The notes below the pieces were generated by a model that was not told the DNA's origin, searched no databases, and worked only from the letters and a program-made list of their open reading frames with translations. From the NCBI RefSeq assembly GCF_003234855.1, contig NZ_QKTO01000008.1, positions 1-64,000 of the forward strand: 64,000 nt of DNA. The letters run 5' to 3'. Both the position numbers and the translations under genes were made by a program. Position 1 is the stretch's first letter; each line of letters starts with the position of its first letter. Positions 44,678 through 57,294 of this stretch are shown here, in pieces. The DNA is from Curtobacterium sp. MCBD17_032 (GTDB lineage Bacteria > Actinomycetota > Actinomycetes > Actinomycetales > Microbacteriaceae).

Positions 44678-45784
44678 ATGCGTGTTCTGGCGGCGATGAG
44701 CGGTGGGGTCGACTCGGCGGTTGCCGCTGCCCGGGCGGTCGACGCCGGCCACGACGTCGTCGGCGTGCACCTCGCGCTGAGCCGGATGCCGGGCACGCTC
44801 CGGACCGGCAGCCGCGGGTGCTGCACCATCGAGGACTCGATGGACGCCCAGCGGGCTGCCGCGGCACTCGGCATCCCGTACTACGTGTGGGACTTCTCGG
44901 CGCGCTTCAAGGAGGACGTCGTCGACGACTTCGTGGCCGAGTACCAGGCGGGGCGCACCCCGAACCCGTGCATGCGGTGCAACGAGCGCATCAAGTTCGC
45001 CGCGCTGCTCGAGAAGGCCCTCGCCCTCGGCTTCGACGCGGTCTGCACCGGGCACTACGCCTCGATCGTCACCGGCGCCGACGGCGCACGCGAGCTGCAC
45101 CGTTCGGCGGCGTGGGCGAAGGACCAGTCGTACGTGCTCGGCGTGCTGACCGCCGAGCAGCTCCGGCACGCGATGTTCCCGCTGGGAGCCACCCCGTCCA
45201 AGGACGAGGTCCGGGCCGAGGCGGCAGCGCGTGGGCTGACGGTCGCGCAGAAGCCCGACTCGTACGACATCTGCTTCATTCCGGACGGCGACACCCGCGG
45301 CTGGCTGGCCGACCGCGTCGGCACCGCGCCGGGCGAGGTCGTCGAGCGGGACGGGACCGTGGTGGGTTCGCACGACGGCGCTGCCGGGTACACCGTCGGG
45401 CAGCGCCGTGGCCTGGCGCTCGGTCGTCCCGCGGCCGACGGCAAGCCCCGCTTCGTGCTCGAGATCCGCCCGAAGGACAACACCGTCGTGGTCGGCCCGA
45501 AGGAGGCGCTCGACGTCGCCTCGCTCTCCGGCACCCGGTACACCTGGGCCGGTTCGGCGCCTGCGGACCCGTCGACGCCGTTCCGGTGCGACGTGCAGAT
45601 CCGCGCCCACGCCGACCCCGAGCCGGCGACCGCCCGGGTCGAGGACGGCGCGCTCGTGATCGAGCCGGACGCGCCCCTGTCCGGCGTCGCCCCGGGGCAG
45701 ACCGCGGTCGTCTACGTCGGCACGCGGGTGCTCGGGCAGTGCACGATCGACACCACGGTGTCGGCGGCCCCGGTGCCCGCCTGA
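44678..45784 (+). CDS. mnmA: tRNA 2-thiouridylase MnmA
   Basis: 368 residues. PP-loop [14 protein letters not shown] at the N terminus, first catalytic Cys in [13 protein letters not shown] and second in [11 protein letters not shown], plus GHYAS. Adds the 2-thio group to U34 of Lys, Glu and Gln tRNAs using sulfur from a cysteine desulfurase. The leaderless promoter sets the start, 795 codons inside a far longer open frame that is an artefact of GC content. Confidence 0.95.
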   Translation: MRVLAAMSGGVDSAVAAARAVDAGHDVVGVHLALSRMPGTLRTGSRGCCTIEDSMDAQRAAAALGIPYYVWDFSARFKEDVVDDFVAEYQAGRTPNPCMRCNERIKFAALLEKALALGFDAVCTGHYASIVTGADGARELHRSAAWAKDQSYVLGVLTAEQLRHAMFPLGATPSKDEVRAEAAARGLTVAQKPDSYDICFIPDGDTRGWLADRVGTAPGEVVERDGTVVGSHDGAAGYTVGQRRGLALGRPAADGKPRFVLEIRPKDNTVVVGPKEALDVASLSGTRYTWAGSAPADPSTPFRCDVQIRAHADPEPATARVEDGALVIEPDAPLSGVAPGQTAVVYVGTRVLGQCTIDTTVSAAPVPA

Positions 45785-48265
<2,481 letters not shown>

Positions 48266-48396
48266 TGCGGATGCATGCACACCGGAGCGGGATCCGGCGG
48301 GTACGACGCGCCTGATCGTGTCCCCAGTACGGGGGGCAAGTTGCATCCCGCATGACCCCCGAAGGGCCGTCCTCCATACACTCGACAGCGCATCAC

Positions 48397-48420
48397 CTGT
48401 CGTCTGCAGGGGAACGACAG
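48397..48420 (+). promoter_or_regulatory. Inverted repeat upstream of DUF1023 gene
   Basis: CTGTCGT and ACGACAG with a 10-nt spacer, 13 bp before the GGGGGAG ribosome site. It could be an operator or leader hairpin in the 180-bp gap after ligA. Confidence 0.35.
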
Positions 48421-48445
48421 GCTGGCCTTCCAGGGGGAGACCCGT

Positions 48446-49786
48446 TTGCTGCTCATCGCCGCGGCACTGCTGACCGCCTCGATGCACTCGCAGGGAGTGG
48501 TCGAGGCCCCGGCCGTGCCCACCGTCGCCGTCGTCCGGACGGTCGCGTCCGCCCCCATGCGGCACGCGCCTCCGGAGGTCGCGCCCGCCCGCGCCGTCGA
48601 CACGCTCGCCGACGCCACCGGGCAGCGCTGGCTCGAGGTCCTCGCAGCGGCACCGCCGACGGTCCTCCGGGCAGCCGACACCGACGGACGGGTGCTCACC
48701 ACCGCGATGGACGACCCGCCGGCCACCGACGCGGTGACGGCGTGGTGGTCGGCGCTGTCCCCGGCGACACGGAGCGTCCTCACCGACGGCGCTCCGGCGG
48801 TCGTCGGCAACCTGGACGGGGTCCCGTTCGCGGTGCGGGACACGGCGAACCGTGCGGTGCTGGCGTCGGAACTCGCCGACCCGCAGGCCCCGACGGCGCT
48901 GGCCGCGATGCTCGGACAGGTGCAGGAGTCGCTCGAGCAGGAGCCCGGCGACCCGCGCAAGTACCTCGTCACGCTGGACACGCGGGGGAGCGGTCGGTGC
49001 GCGATCTCGGTCGGTGACATCGGGACGGCCGGACACGTGTCGGTCGTCGTGCCGGGCATCTTCTTCACCGTGAACGGGCAGATGGCGGACTTCACCGCGA
49101 CCGCCGGCGACGTGTACCGGGAGCAGGCGACGCTCGCGCCCGTGACGGCTCCCGCGAACGGGCCCGGGGTGGCGGTCCTGGCCTGGATGGGGTACCGCAC
49201 ACCGGGCATCTCGGACTTCATGTCGCTCGACCTCGCACACCTCGGCGCCGACCGGCTCGTGCGGACGCTCGACGGCATCCGGTCCGTCCGGGCGGACGCC
49301 GAGCCCCGGCTCGGCGTCGTGGCGCACTCGTACGGGTCCACCACGGCGATGATCGCGCTCTCGTCGGGACGGGTCTCGGTCGACAGTCTCACCATGCTCG
49401 GCTCGCCGGGCAGCTCGGTCACGGCGGCGGACCAGCTCGCGGTGACCCGGGGCCAGGTGTACGTGGGCGGAGCGCACTGGGACCCGGTGGCCGGCACCGG
49501 CTTCTTCGGCACCGACCCCGGACTCACCGCGTTCGGCGCGGCGCGGCTCGACCTCCTCGCCGCCGACGACCCCGACGGTGGTGCCGTGTTCCGGCAGCCC
49601 TTCGGCCACAACGACTACCTCAAGCCAGGCACCGCCTCGCTGCACGACGTGGCACTCATCGGGGTCGGCCGGGGCGACCTGGTCCGGCACGAGCACCACC
49701 ACGGCGACGGTCCGGACGGCGGTGTCGTCCAGGCGACCCCGGACATGTACCTCGTCCGTCCGCAGGACCTCCAGCCGCGCGACTGA
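48446..49786 (+). CDS. Alpha/beta hydrolase, DUF1023 family, probably exported
   Basis: 446 residues from a TTG start chosen for GGGGGAG 7 bases upstream. The first 20 residues are a short hydrophobic, possible signal peptide (LLIAAALLTASMHSQG). The DUF1023 region begins near residue 200 with VVPGIFFTVNG and LAWMGYRTP; the nucleophile elbow is GVVAHSYGSTT, followed by MLGSPG, and a late GHNDYL supplies the His/Asp part. Actinobacterial DUF1023 hydrolases are secreted and poorly characterised; substrate unknown. Confidence 0.82.
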   Translation: MLLIAAALLTASMHSQGVVEAPAVPTVAVVRTVASAPMRHAPPEVAPARAVDTLADATGQRWLEVLAAAPPTVLRAADTDGRVLTTAMDDPPATDAVTAWWSALSPATRSVLTDGAPAVVGNLDGVPFAVRDTANRAVLASELADPQAPTALAAMLGQVQESLEQEPGDPRKYLVTLDTRGSGRCAISVGDIGTAGHVSVVVPGIFFTVNGQMADFTATAGDVYREQATLAPVTAPANGPGVAVLAWMGYRTPGISDFMSLDLAHLGADRLVRTLDGIRSVRADAEPRLGVVAHSYGSTTAMIALSSGRVSVDSLTMLGSPGSSVTAADQLAVTRGQVYVGGAHWDPVAGTGFFGTDPGLTAFGAARLDLLAADDPDGGAVFRQPFGHNDYLKPGTASLHDVALIGVGRGDLVRHEHHHGDGPDGGVVQATPDMYLVRPQDLQPRD

Positions 49787-49902
49787 CACCGGCCGTGGTG
49801 GACGTGACCCACCGCGACGCACGCGGTGTCGGTCGGTGACCCCGGGCCGACGCTGCGCGGGACGCCGTCCACAGGCGATCCCGCGCCCGCCGGGGCTGCC
49901 AA

Positions 49903-49908
49903 TAGACT
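49903..49908 (+). promoter_or_regulatory. -10 hexamer of the gatCAB operon
   Basis: TAGACT about 34 bases before the gatC ATG; GGAGC is the ribosome site. Confidence 0.4.
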
Positions 49909-49941
49909 GGCGCCATTCCACGAACCGATCGACGGAGCACC

Positions 49942-50241
49942 ATGCCTGACATCACGAGCGAGCAGGTCGCCCACCTGGCGGACCTCGCACGTATCGCACT
50001 CACGCCCGACGAGATCGAGAAGATGACCGAGGAGCTGTCACTCATCGTCGACAGCGTCGCGAAGGTCACCGAGGTCGCGACCCCGGACGTCCCCGCGACG
50101 AGCCACCCGGTCCCGCTCGAGAACGTCTCCCGCCCCGACGTGGTCGGCCAGACGCTGACCCAGGAGCAGGCCCTCTCGGGCGCCCCCGACTCGGACGGCG
50201 AGCGCTTCCGCGTCACGGCGATCCTCGGCGAAGAACAGTAG
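49942..50241 (+). CDS. gatC: Asp/Glu-tRNA amidotransferase subunit GatC
   Basis: 99 residues; the family segments [30 protein letters not shown] and RPDVV are present. It clamps GatA to GatB. Starts the gatCAB operon, 8 bp before gatA. Confidence 0.95.
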   Translation: MPDITSEQVAHLADLARIALTPDEIEKMTEELSLIVDSVAKVTEVATPDVPATSHPVPLENVSRPDVVGQTLTQEQALSGAPDSDGERFRVTAILGEEQ

Positions 50242-50249
50242 GCGGAACA

Positions 50250-51797
50250 GTGACCGACGACATCACCACGCTGAGCGCTGCTGCGCTCGCAGACGCCCTG
50301 GTGGCCCGCGACGTCTCGAGCGTCGAGGCGACCCAGGCGCACCTCGACCGCATCGCCGCCGTCGACGGGGACGTCCACGCGTTCCTGCACGTGAACCAGA
50401 ACGCACTCGCCGCGGCTGCGTCGATCGACACGCGCCGTGCCGCCGGGGACGACCTCGGGCCGCTCGCCGGCGTGCCGATCGCCGTGAAGGACGTCCTGTG
50501 CACGCAGGACATGCCCACCACCTCGGGCTCGAAGATCCTCGAGGGCTGGGTGCCGCCGTACGACGCCACCCCGGTCGCGAAGCTCCGCCGTGCCGGACTC
50601 GTGCCGCTCGGCAAGACGAACATGGACGAGTTCGCCATGGGCTCGTCGACCGAGTTCTCGGCGTACGGACCGACGCGCAACCCGTGGGACCTCGACCGCA
50701 TCCCCGGCGGCTCCGGCGGTGGGTCGGCCGCAGCGGTCGCCGCGCACGAGGCGCCGATCGCCCTCGGGTCCGACACCGGCGGCTCGATCCGCCAGCCGGG
50801 GGCCGTCACGGGCACCGTCGGCGTCAAGCCGACGTACGGCGGCGTCAGCCGCTACGGCGCGATCGCGCTCGCGTCGAGCCTCGACCAGATCGGCCCGGTG
50901 TCCCGCACCGTCCTCGACGCCGCGCTCCTGCACGACGTCATCGGCGGGCACGACCCGAAGGACTCCACGTCGCTCCGGCAGGAGTGGCCGTCGTTCGCCG
51001 CCGCGGCCCGCGAGGGCCTGCAGGCCGAGTCGCTGCAGGGCGTCCGCATCGGCGTCGTGAAGGAGCTCGCCGGTGGCGAGGGCTTCCAGGCCGGTGTGAC
51101 GCAGCGCTTCCAGGAGACCGTGGCGCTGCTCGAGTCGGCCGGCGCGGTCGTCGTCGAGATCGACGCGCCCTCGTTCGCGTACGCGATCAGCGCGTACTAC
51201 CTGATCCTCCCGGCCGAGGCGTCGTCGAACCTCGCCAAGTTCGACTCCGTGCGCTTCGGCCTGCGGGTCACGCCCGAGGGCGGGGCCACGGTCGAGGACG
51301 TCATGGCCGCCACGCGCGAGGCCGGCTTCGGTCCGGAGGTCAAGCGCCGCATCATCCTCGGCACCTACGCCCTCAGCGCCGGCTACTACGACGCCTACTA
51401 CGGCAGCGCGCAGAAGGTCCGCACGCTGGTGCAGCGGGACTTCACCGCCGCGTTCGACCAGGTCGACCTGCTCATCAGCCCGTCCGCGCCGACCACGGCG
51501 TTCCGGATCGGCGAGCGCATCGACGACCCGCTCGCGATGTACCTCAACGACCTCACCACGATCCCGGCGAACCTGGCGGGCGTGCCGGGCATGAGCATCC
51601 CGAACGGCCTGGCCCCGGAGGACTCGCTGCCGACCGGCGTGCAGCTCATGGCCCCGCAGCGCGAGGACGCCCGGCTCTACCGCGTCGGCGCCACCCTCGA
51701 GCGGCTGCTCGAACAGCAGTGGGGTGCCCCGCTCATCTCCCGGATCCCGGACCTGGACGCCGCACAGCAGTCCGCCGCAGAGGAAGGTGTCATCTGA
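50250..51797 (+). CDS. gatA: Asp/Glu-tRNA amidotransferase subunit GatA
   Basis: 515 residues, amidase-signature family. The Lys-cisSer-Ser triad is visible: Lys in [22 protein letters not shown] and [11 protein letters not shown]. Releases ammonia from glutamine and feeds it to GatB to convert mischarged Glu-tRNAGln/Asp-tRNAAsn. The TGA shares a base with the gatB ATG (TGATG). Confidence 0.97.
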   Translation: MTDDITTLSAAALADALVARDVSSVEATQAHLDRIAAVDGDVHAFLHVNQNALAAAASIDTRRAAGDDLGPLAGVPIAVKDVLCTQDMPTTSGSKILEGWVPPYDATPVAKLRRAGLVPLGKTNMDEFAMGSSTEFSAYGPTRNPWDLDRIPGGSGGGSAAAVAAHEAPIALGSDTGGSIRQPGAVTGTVGVKPTYGGVSRYGAIALASSLDQIGPVSRTVLDAALLHDVIGGHDPKDSTSLRQEWPSFAAAAREGLQAESLQGVRIGVVKELAGGEGFQAGVTQRFQETVALLESAGAVVVEIDAPSFAYAISAYYLILPAEASSNLAKFDSVRFGLRVTPEGGATVEDVMAATREAGFGPEVKRRIILGTYALSAGYYDAYYGSAQKVRTLVQRDFTAAFDQVDLLISPSAPTTAFRIGERIDDPLAMYLNDLTTIPANLAGVPGMSIPNGLAPEDSLPTGVQLMAPQREDARLYRVGATLERLLEQQWGAPLISRIPDLDAAQQSAAEEGVI

Positions 51798-53299
51798 TGG
51801 CCAAGGACGCACTCATGGACTTCGACGAGGCGATCGAGCGGTTCGAGCCGGTCCTCGGCTTCGAGGTGCACGTCGAACTCGCGACGAAGACCAAGATGTT
51901 CTCGGACGCGCCGAACTTCTTCGGTGGCGAGCCGAACACGAACGTGACCCCGGTCGACCTCGGGTTGCCCGGGTCCCTGCCGGTCGTCAACGAGCAGGCC
52001 GTGCGGTACTCGATCCAGCTCGGCCTCGCGCTCGGCTGCTCGATCGCCGAGAGTTCGCGGTTCGCGCGGAAGAACTACTTCTACCCGGACAACCCGAAGA
52101 ACTACCAGATCTCGCAGTACGACGAGCCGATCGCGTTCGAGGGCGAGGTCGAGGTCGAACTGGCCGATGGCACGATCTTCCAGGTGCCCATCGAGCGCGC
52201 CCACATGGAGGAGGACGCCGGCAAGCTGACCCACGTCGGCGGCGCCACCGGTCGGATCCAGGGCGCCGAGTACTCCCTGGTGGACTACAACCGCGCCGGT
52301 GTCCCGCTCGTCGAGATCGTCACGAAGCCCATCTTCGGCGCGAAGGACCGCGCCCCCGAGCTCGGTGCCGCGTACGTGCAGGTCATCCGTGACCTCGTCC
52401 GCGCGCTCGGCGTCTCCGAGGCCCGGATGGAACGCGGCAACCTGCGCTGCGACGCGAACATCTCGCTGCGCCCGTGGGGGCAGGAGGAGCTCGGCACGCG
52501 GACCGAGACGAAGAACGTCAACTCCTTCCGCGCCGTCGAGCGTGCCATCCGCTACGAGATCCAGCGCCAGGCCGCGATCCTCGCCGCCGGCGGGACGATC
52601 ACACAGGAGACCCGGCACTGGCACGAGGACACCGGTCGCACCTCGGCCGGACGTCCCAAGTCGGACGCCGACGACTACCGGTACTTCCCGGAGCCCGACC
52701 TGCTGCCCGTCGTGCCGGACCCGGCCCTCGTCGAGGAGCTCCGCGCCGGCCTGCCCGAGGCTCCGGTGGCGCGCCGCCGTCGCCTCAAGGGCGAGTGGGG
52801 CTTCGCCGACCTCGAGTTCCAGGACGTCGTCAACGGCGGGCTCCTCGACGAGGTCCAGGCGACGGTCGACGCCGGTGCCGCTCCGCAGGCCGCCCGCAAG
52901 TGGTGGACCGGTGAGATCAGCCGCGTCGCGAACGCGCGGGACGCCGCCCCCGGTGACCTCGTGTCGCCGCAGCACGTCGCCGAGGTCATCGCGCTCGTGG
53001 AGTCGGGCGACCTGACCGATCGGCTCGCGCGTCAGGTCCTCGAGGGCGTCATCGCCGGCGAGGGTTCGCCCGCGCAGGTCGTCGAGACGCGCGGACTCAA
53101 GGTGGTCTCGGACGACAGCGCCCTCACCGCCGCCGTCGACGAGGCCCTCGCCGGCCAGCCCGACGTGCTGCAGAAGATCCGCGACGGCAAGGTGCAGGCC
53201 GCCGGCGCGATCATCGGCTCGGTCATGAAGGCGATGAAGGGCCAGGCGGACGCCGCGCGCGTCCGCGAGCTCGTCCTGGAGCGCGCCCAGCAGCAGTAG
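51797..53299 (+). CDS. gatB: Asp/Glu-tRNA amidotransferase subunit GatB
   Basis: 500 residues. [63 protein letters not shown] and [13 protein letters not shown] identify GatB; the C-terminal GatB/YqeY helical domain follows about residue 400. Binds tRNA and transfers ammonia to the mischarged aminoacyl group. Last gene of the operon, ended by a strong hairpin. Confidence 0.97.
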   Translation: MAKDALMDFDEAIERFEPVLGFEVHVELATKTKMFSDAPNFFGGEPNTNVTPVDLGLPGSLPVVNEQAVRYSIQLGLALGCSIAESSRFARKNYFYPDNPKNYQISQYDEPIAFEGEVEVELADGTIFQVPIERAHMEEDAGKLTHVGGATGRIQGAEYSLVDYNRAGVPLVEIVTKPIFGAKDRAPELGAAYVQVIRDLVRALGVSEARMERGNLRCDANISLRPWGQEELGTRTETKNVNSFRAVERAIRYEIQRQAAILAAGGTITQETRHWHEDTGRTSAGRPKSDADDYRYFPEPDLLPVVPDPALVEELRAGLPEAPVARRRRLKGEWGFADLEFQDVVNGGLLDEVQATVDAGAAPQAARKWWTGEISRVANARDAAPGDLVSPQHVAEVIALVESGDLTDRLARQVLEGVIAGEGSPAQVVETRGLKVVSDDSALTAAVDEALAGQPDVLQKIRDGKVQAAGAIIGSVMKAMKGQADAARVRELVLERAQQQ

Positions 53300-53307
53300 G
53301 GCGGCGC

Positions 53308-53359
53308 ACGACGGACGGGAGGCCCGTGGCGGGATCGCCGCGGGCCTCCCGTCCGTCGT
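53308..53359 (+). terminator. Terminator of gatCAB with dispersed motif arms
   Basis: Perfect 19-bp stem; the 14-base loop can itself fold (GGCG/CGCC). Both arms hold the GGGAGGCCCG motif. Confidence 0.85.
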
Positions 53360-53435
53360 CGCCTGGCCGCGGTGCCCGTACCCGGCGTCCGGTCCATCCT
53401 GGGGACACGTCAGCGACCTGGTGACAGGATGGAGC

Positions 53436-54524
53436 GTGTCAGCAACGATCCGAGCCATCGGTACCGCCGTCCCGCGGACCACCCTCGGGCAGGCGGAGGT
53501 CCGGGACCTCTTCGCCGCCCAGCCCGGCCTGGGGCGGCTGGCGTCGCGGCTCGTCCCGGCGGCGTTCAACGCCTCCGAGGTGGACTCCCGCCACAGCGTC
53601 CTGCCCGAGCTCGACGCCGCGGCCGCGCCCGGCCCGTTCCGGGACGCCGACGGTGCGCTCACCTCGCCGAGCACCGGGATGCGCAACGACCGCTTCCGCG
53701 AACTCGCCCCGCCCCTGTTCGTCGGTGCCGCGCGGGACGCCCTCGAGCGTGCCGCTGTCGACCCCGCGACCGTCACGCACGTGGTCACCGTCTCCTGCAC
53801 CGGCTTCACACAACCCGGGCCGGACCTCGCGATCGTCGAGGAGCTCGGGTTGCCGCGGAACGTCTTCCGGCAGCACGTCGGGTTCATGGGGTGCTTCGCC
53901 GCGTTCCCGGCGCTCCGCATCGCGGACGCGTTCGTCGGCGCCGACCCGTCCGCGGTGGTGCTCGTCGTGTGCGCCGAGCTCTGCACGCTGCACGTGCGGC
54001 ACTCGGAGGACCCCGACCAGATCGTCGCGAACAGCGTCTTCGGGGACGGGGCCGCCGCCGCGGTCGTCACCGCGGGCGGCCCGGGGCTGCGGCTCGATGC
54101 GTTCACCACCATGGTGCTGCCGGAGGGTGCGAGCGAGATGGCGTGGAACATCGGCGACGAGGGATTCGAGATGGTCCTCAGTACCGAGGTCCCGAAGCTC
54201 ATCGGCGTGCACGCGCAGGAAGCCGTCGCCCCGCTCCTCGACCCGCGCGGCTGGACCCCGGACGACGTCCCGGTGTGGGCGGTGCACCCGGGCGGTCGGG
54301 CCATCCTCGACCGGACCCAGGACGCCCTGCACCTGCCCGAGAGCGCCCTGACGGCCAGCCGGACGGTGCTGCGCGAGCACGGCAACATGTCGAGCGCGAC
54401 GGTGCTGTTCGTCCTCCGCGAGGCACTGGCCGCCGACCCGGCCGACGGCACCCCGGTGGTCGCGCTCGCGTTCGGACCGGGCCTGACGGTCGAGGCCGCG
54501 GCGCTGACGGTGGTGGGGGAGTGA
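53436..54524 (+). CDS. Type III polyketide synthase
   Basis: 362 residues from GTG 53436; a GTG five codons earlier is possible. Thiolase-fold catalytic triad visible: Cys in HVGFMGCFAAFPALR, His in AVHPGGRAILD and Asn in EHGNMSSATV. Bacterial members make pyrones, resorcinols or naphthalene diols from malonyl-CoA; the cavity residues do not let me name the product. Its GTGA overlap with the methyltransferase gene indicates a two-gene pathway. Confidence 0.92.
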   Translation: MSATIRAIGTAVPRTTLGQAEVRDLFAAQPGLGRLASRLVPAAFNASEVDSRHSVLPELDAAAAPGPFRDADGALTSPSTGMRNDRFRELAPPLFVGAARDALERAAVDPATVTHVVTVSCTGFTQPGPDLAIVEELGLPRNVFRQHVGFMGCFAAFPALRIADAFVGADPSAVVLVVCAELCTLHVRHSEDPDQIVANSVFGDGAAAAVVTAGGPGLRLDAFTTMVLPEGASEMAWNIGDEGFEMVLSTEVPKLIGVHAQEAVAPLLDPRGWTPDDVPVWAVHPGGRAILDRTQDALHLPESALTASRTVLREHGNMSSATVLFVLREALAADPADGTPVVALAFGPGLTVEAAALTVVGE

Positions 54525-55213
54525 CGGCGCGGATCGACCTGTCCACCCGCGCCGTCGACCTGCGTGAGCTCATGGACGACCCGGACTGCGACCCGGCCAC
54601 CCTGGACCGCACGTACCGCCGGTTCGCGGTCGTGAACGCCGCCGTGAGCGGCTGGCGCTCGGCGTGGCAGACGCACGTGGTGCCCGCGTTGCCCGCTACC
54701 GGACGCGCCCGCGTGCTCGACCTCGGCTGCGGCGGCGGTGACCTCGCCCGGTCGCTCAGCCGGTGGGCGCGCGGTGATGGCTTCGACCTCGAGGTCGTCG
54801 GCATCGACCCGGACCCGCGGGCGATCCGGGCGGCCGAGCGATCGGCGGCGCCCGGCGTCACGTTCCGGCAGCAGTCGAGCGCCGAACTCGTGGCCGCCGG
54901 CGAGCGGTTCGACGTGGTCGTCTCGAACCACGTGCTGCACCACCTCGACGACGCCGAGCGGAACGGCTTCCTGCGCGACTCCGCGGCGCTCGCGGGAGCT
55001 CGCAGCGTGCACTCCGACATCCGGCGATCGGCCGCGGCCTACCGGCTGTACGCGGTCGGGTCGGTGTTCGTCACCGCGGGGACGTTCATCCGTGAGGACG
55101 GGCTGCGCTCCATCCGGCGGAGCTTCACGGTGCCGGAACTCGCCGCCGCGCTGCCACCGGGCTGGCGGGCGGAGTCGGCGTCCCCACACCGGGTGCTCGC
55201 GGTCCACGACTGA
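54521..55213 (+). CDS. SAM-dependent methyltransferase, partner of type III PKS
   Basis: 230 residues. Motif I RVLDLGCGGGDLARSL, acidic GIDPDPRAI after strand 2 and VVSNHVLHHL motif. This is the methyltransferase type that accompanies actinobacterial type III PKSs and modifies the polyketide product. The flavin monooxygenase often found as third gene is not present. Convergent with the dehydrogenase across 17 bp. Confidence 0.9.
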   Translation: MTARIDLSTRAVDLRELMDDPDCDPATLDRTYRRFAVVNAAVSGWRSAWQTHVVPALPATGRARVLDLGCGGGDLARSLSRWARGDGFDLEVVGIDPDPRAIRAAERSAAPGVTFRQQSSAELVAAGERFDVVVSNHVLHHLDDAERNGFLRDSAALAGARSVHSDIRRSAAAYRLYAVGSVFVTAGTFIREDGLRSIRRSFTVPELAAALPPGWRAESASPHRVLAVHD

Positions 55214-55230
55214 CCCCGCCGAAGGGGTCC

Positions 55231-56283
55231 CTACGGCCGGAGCAGCACCTTGATCGCCCGGCGCTCGTCCATCGCCGCGTACGCCTCGGCCGCGTCGTCG
55301 AGCGGCAGTTCGAGGTCGAACACCCGGCCCGGGTCGATCGTCCGCGCGAGGACGTCGGGGAGCAGCTCCTCGATGTAGGCGCGGGCGGGCGCCATCCCGC
55401 CACCGACCGTGATGTTCTGCGCGAACAGGAACGGCATCGGCAGCTCCGGGTCACCCGCGGGCACGCCGACGTAGCCGACGTTGCCGCCCGGCCGGACGAC
55501 CCGCAGCGCCTGGTCCATGCTCTCCGCGGTGCCGACGGCCTCGAGCGCGCAGTCCGCCAGGTCGCCGCCGAGCAGGTCCCGCACCGCCTGGACGCCTTCG
55601 TCACCCCGCGCCTCCACGATGTCGGTGGCACCGAACTCGCGCGCCAGGGCCTGCCGGTCCGCGTGCCGGCTCATGGCGATGATCCGCTCCGCGCCGAGCC
55701 GTGCCGCCGCGAGGACGCCGGACAGGCCGACCGCGCCGTCGCCGACCACGACGACGGTCTTGCCGGGGCCGACTTCGGCGGAGACGGCGGCGTGGTGTCC
55801 GGTCGAGAAGACGTCGGACAGCGTCAGCAGGGACGGCACGAGGTCGTCGTCGACGGGACCCGGCACGACGACGAGCGTGGCCGCCGCGTCCGGCACGCGG
55901 ACGTACTCCGCCTGTGCGCCGCCGAGCGGGTGCCCGTACGCGTCCGGCGTCACGCCGAACGTCGAGCGGTGCTCGCAGCCGCTCGTCATGCCGTGCGCGC
56001 AGGCCTGGCAGGTGCCGTCGTTCGTGGTGAACGGGGCGATGACGAAGTCGCCGACGTGCAGGTCCGACACGGCCTCGCCGACCTGGTCGACGACGCCGAC
56101 GAACTCGTGGCCGATCGCCCGCGGCTCGGTCGTGTCGCGCACCCCGCGGTACGGCCAGAGGTCGGAGCCGCAGACGCAGGCCGCGGTGACGCGGACCACG
56201 GCGTCGGTCGGGTCGATGATCGTCGGGGCGTCACGCTCTTCGACGCGGATGTCGCGAGGGGCGTGGATGACTGTTGCGCGCAC
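55231..56283 (-). CDS. Zinc-dependent medium-chain alcohol dehydrogenase
   Basis: 350 residues, GTG start. Catalytic zinc ligands Cys in CVCGSDLW and His-Glu in GHEFVG; structural zinc loop DGTCQACAHGMTSGC; Rossmann GDGAVGLSGVLAA. COG1063/Tdh-like, acting on an unidentified alcohol with NAD(P). It is divergent from DUF3097 by 81 bp. The next gene over, the PKS pair, is convergent and separately transcribed. Confidence 0.9.
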   Translation of the reverse strand: MRATVIHAPRDIRVEERDAPTIIDPTDAVVRVTAACVCGSDLWPYRGVRDTTEPRAIGHEFVGVVDQVGEAVSDLHVGDFVIAPFTTNDGTCQACAHGMTSGCEHRSTFGVTPDAYGHPLGGAQAEYVRVPDAAATLVVVPGPVDDDLVPSLLTLSDVFSTGHHAAVSAEVGPGKTVVVVGDGAVGLSGVLAAARLGAERIIAMSRHADRQALAREFGATDIVEARGDEGVQAVRDLLGGDLADCALEAVGTAESMDQALRVVRPGGNVGYVGVPAGDPELPMPFLFAQNITVGGGMAPARAYIEELLPDVLARTIDPGRVFDLELPLDDAAEAYAAMDERRAIKVLLRP

Positions 56284-56351
56284 GGGCGTGTGCCTTCCGT
56301 CGTGATGGTGGGGGACCGGCCGGTCGACGTCGTCCTGCCGCCCGTCGACAG

Positions 56352-56357
56352 TACGCT
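56352..56357 (+). promoter_or_regulatory. -10 hexamer of leaderless DUF3097 gene
   Basis: TACGCT, 7 bases before GTG 56365. Confidence 0.5.
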
Positions 56358-56364
56358 CGTGCGG

Positions 56365-57294
56365 GTGGACGAGGACCGGTACGGCAGTGACGTGCTCTCG
56401 GGCGACTGGCGCTCGCGGGGCGTGCGGAAGGTGCGGCAGGTGCCGCTCGAACGGGACATGGTGCTCGAGGACCCGGCCAGTGGCTGGGCCGGCGCCGTCG
56501 TCGGGCTCGAGGCCGGCAACGTGTCGCTCGAGGACTGGAAGGGCCGTACCCGCGCCTTCCCCTTCACCGGGCAGTTCCTGCTCGAGGGCGAACTCGTCAC
56601 GCTGACCCGCCCGCAGGCACCCGTCGGCCGCTCCGCCGCCGCGGCACCGCTGGCCAGGACGGCCGGTCCGGACGGGAGGCCCGGTGCGGCCCCGGCGGTC
56701 CGGCGTGCACCCGAGGGCGGTCGCCTCCGCACCGCGTCCGGGTCGTTCGCGGTCGAACAGCAGCGCGCCCGCGTCGCCCTGCCCTCACGGATCATGGTCG
56801 AGGGCAAGCACGACGCCGAGCTCGTCGAGAAGGTGTGGGGAGCGGACCTCCGCGTCGAGGGGGTCGTCGTCGAGGAGCTCTCCGGTGTCGACAACCTGGC
56901 CGACGTCCTCGACGACTTCCGGCCGAACCGGGAGCGTCGGGTCGGCGTACTCGTGGACCACCTCGTGCCGGGCTCGAAGGAGTCCCGGTTCGCCGACGCC
57001 GTGATGCGCGGGAAGTGGGGCGCGCACGTGCTCGTCGTCGGGCACCCGTTCGTGGACGTCTGGCAGTCGGTGAAGCCCGCGCGCGTGGGGCTGCGCGAGT
57101 GGCCCACCGTCCCGCGCTCGATCGAGTGGAAGGCCGGCATCTGCCAGGCGCTCGGGTGGCCGCACGCGGAGCAGGCCGACATCGCCCGGGCGTGGCAGCG
57201 CATCCTCGGGCAGGTGCGGACCTTCGCCGACCTCGAGCCGCAGTTGCTCGGCCGGGTCGAGGAGTTGATCGACTTCGTGACCGAAGCACCATGA
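56365..57294 (+). CDS. DUF3097 family protein with altered C terminus
   Basis: 309 residues. An N-terminal small beta domain (GSDVLSGDWR, VRKVRQVPLERDMVLED), then a 40-residue Ala/Gly/Arg/Pro linker that includes a dispersed-motif copy, then a TOPRIM-like domain (RIMVEGKHDAELVEKVWG, VLVDHLVPGSKES, VVGHPFVDVW). Function unknown. The last residues and stop lie within the first copy of an 18-bp direct repeat. A second in-frame copy at 57367 would end the protein as ...DFVTEAV. Confidence 0.87.
   Translation: MDEDRYGSDVLSGDWRSRGVRKVRQVPLERDMVLEDPASGWAGAVVGLEAGNVSLEDWKGRTRAFPFTGQFLLEGELVTLTRPQAPVGRSAAAAPLARTAGPDGRPGAAPAVRRAPEGGRLRTASGSFAVEQQRARVALPSRIMVEGKHDAELVEKVWGADLRVEGVVVEELSGVDNLADVLDDFRPNRERRVGVLVDHLVPGSKESRFADAVMRGKWGAHVLVVGHPFVDVWQSVKPARVGLREWPTVPRSIEWKAGICQALGWPHAEQADIARAWQRILGQVRTFADLEPQLLGRVEELIDFVTEAP
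56666..56689 (+). repeat. Dispersed GGGAGGCCCGG motif inside the DUF3097 linker
   Basis: TCCGGACGGGAGGCCCGGTG is translated as PDGRPGA in the flexible linker. Confidence 0.55.

Noticed and set aside
44666..44685. Use of the long frame upstream of mnmA as an N-terminal extension
   Set aside because: The PP-loop family starts within a few residues of the ATG at 44678 and a -10 element lies just before it.
55231..56283. Apparent loss of one structural-zinc Cys in the alcohol dehydrogenase
   Set aside because: The DGTC-x2-C-x2-G pattern is, as I recall, normal for this COG1063 subgroup, so it is not evidence of damage.
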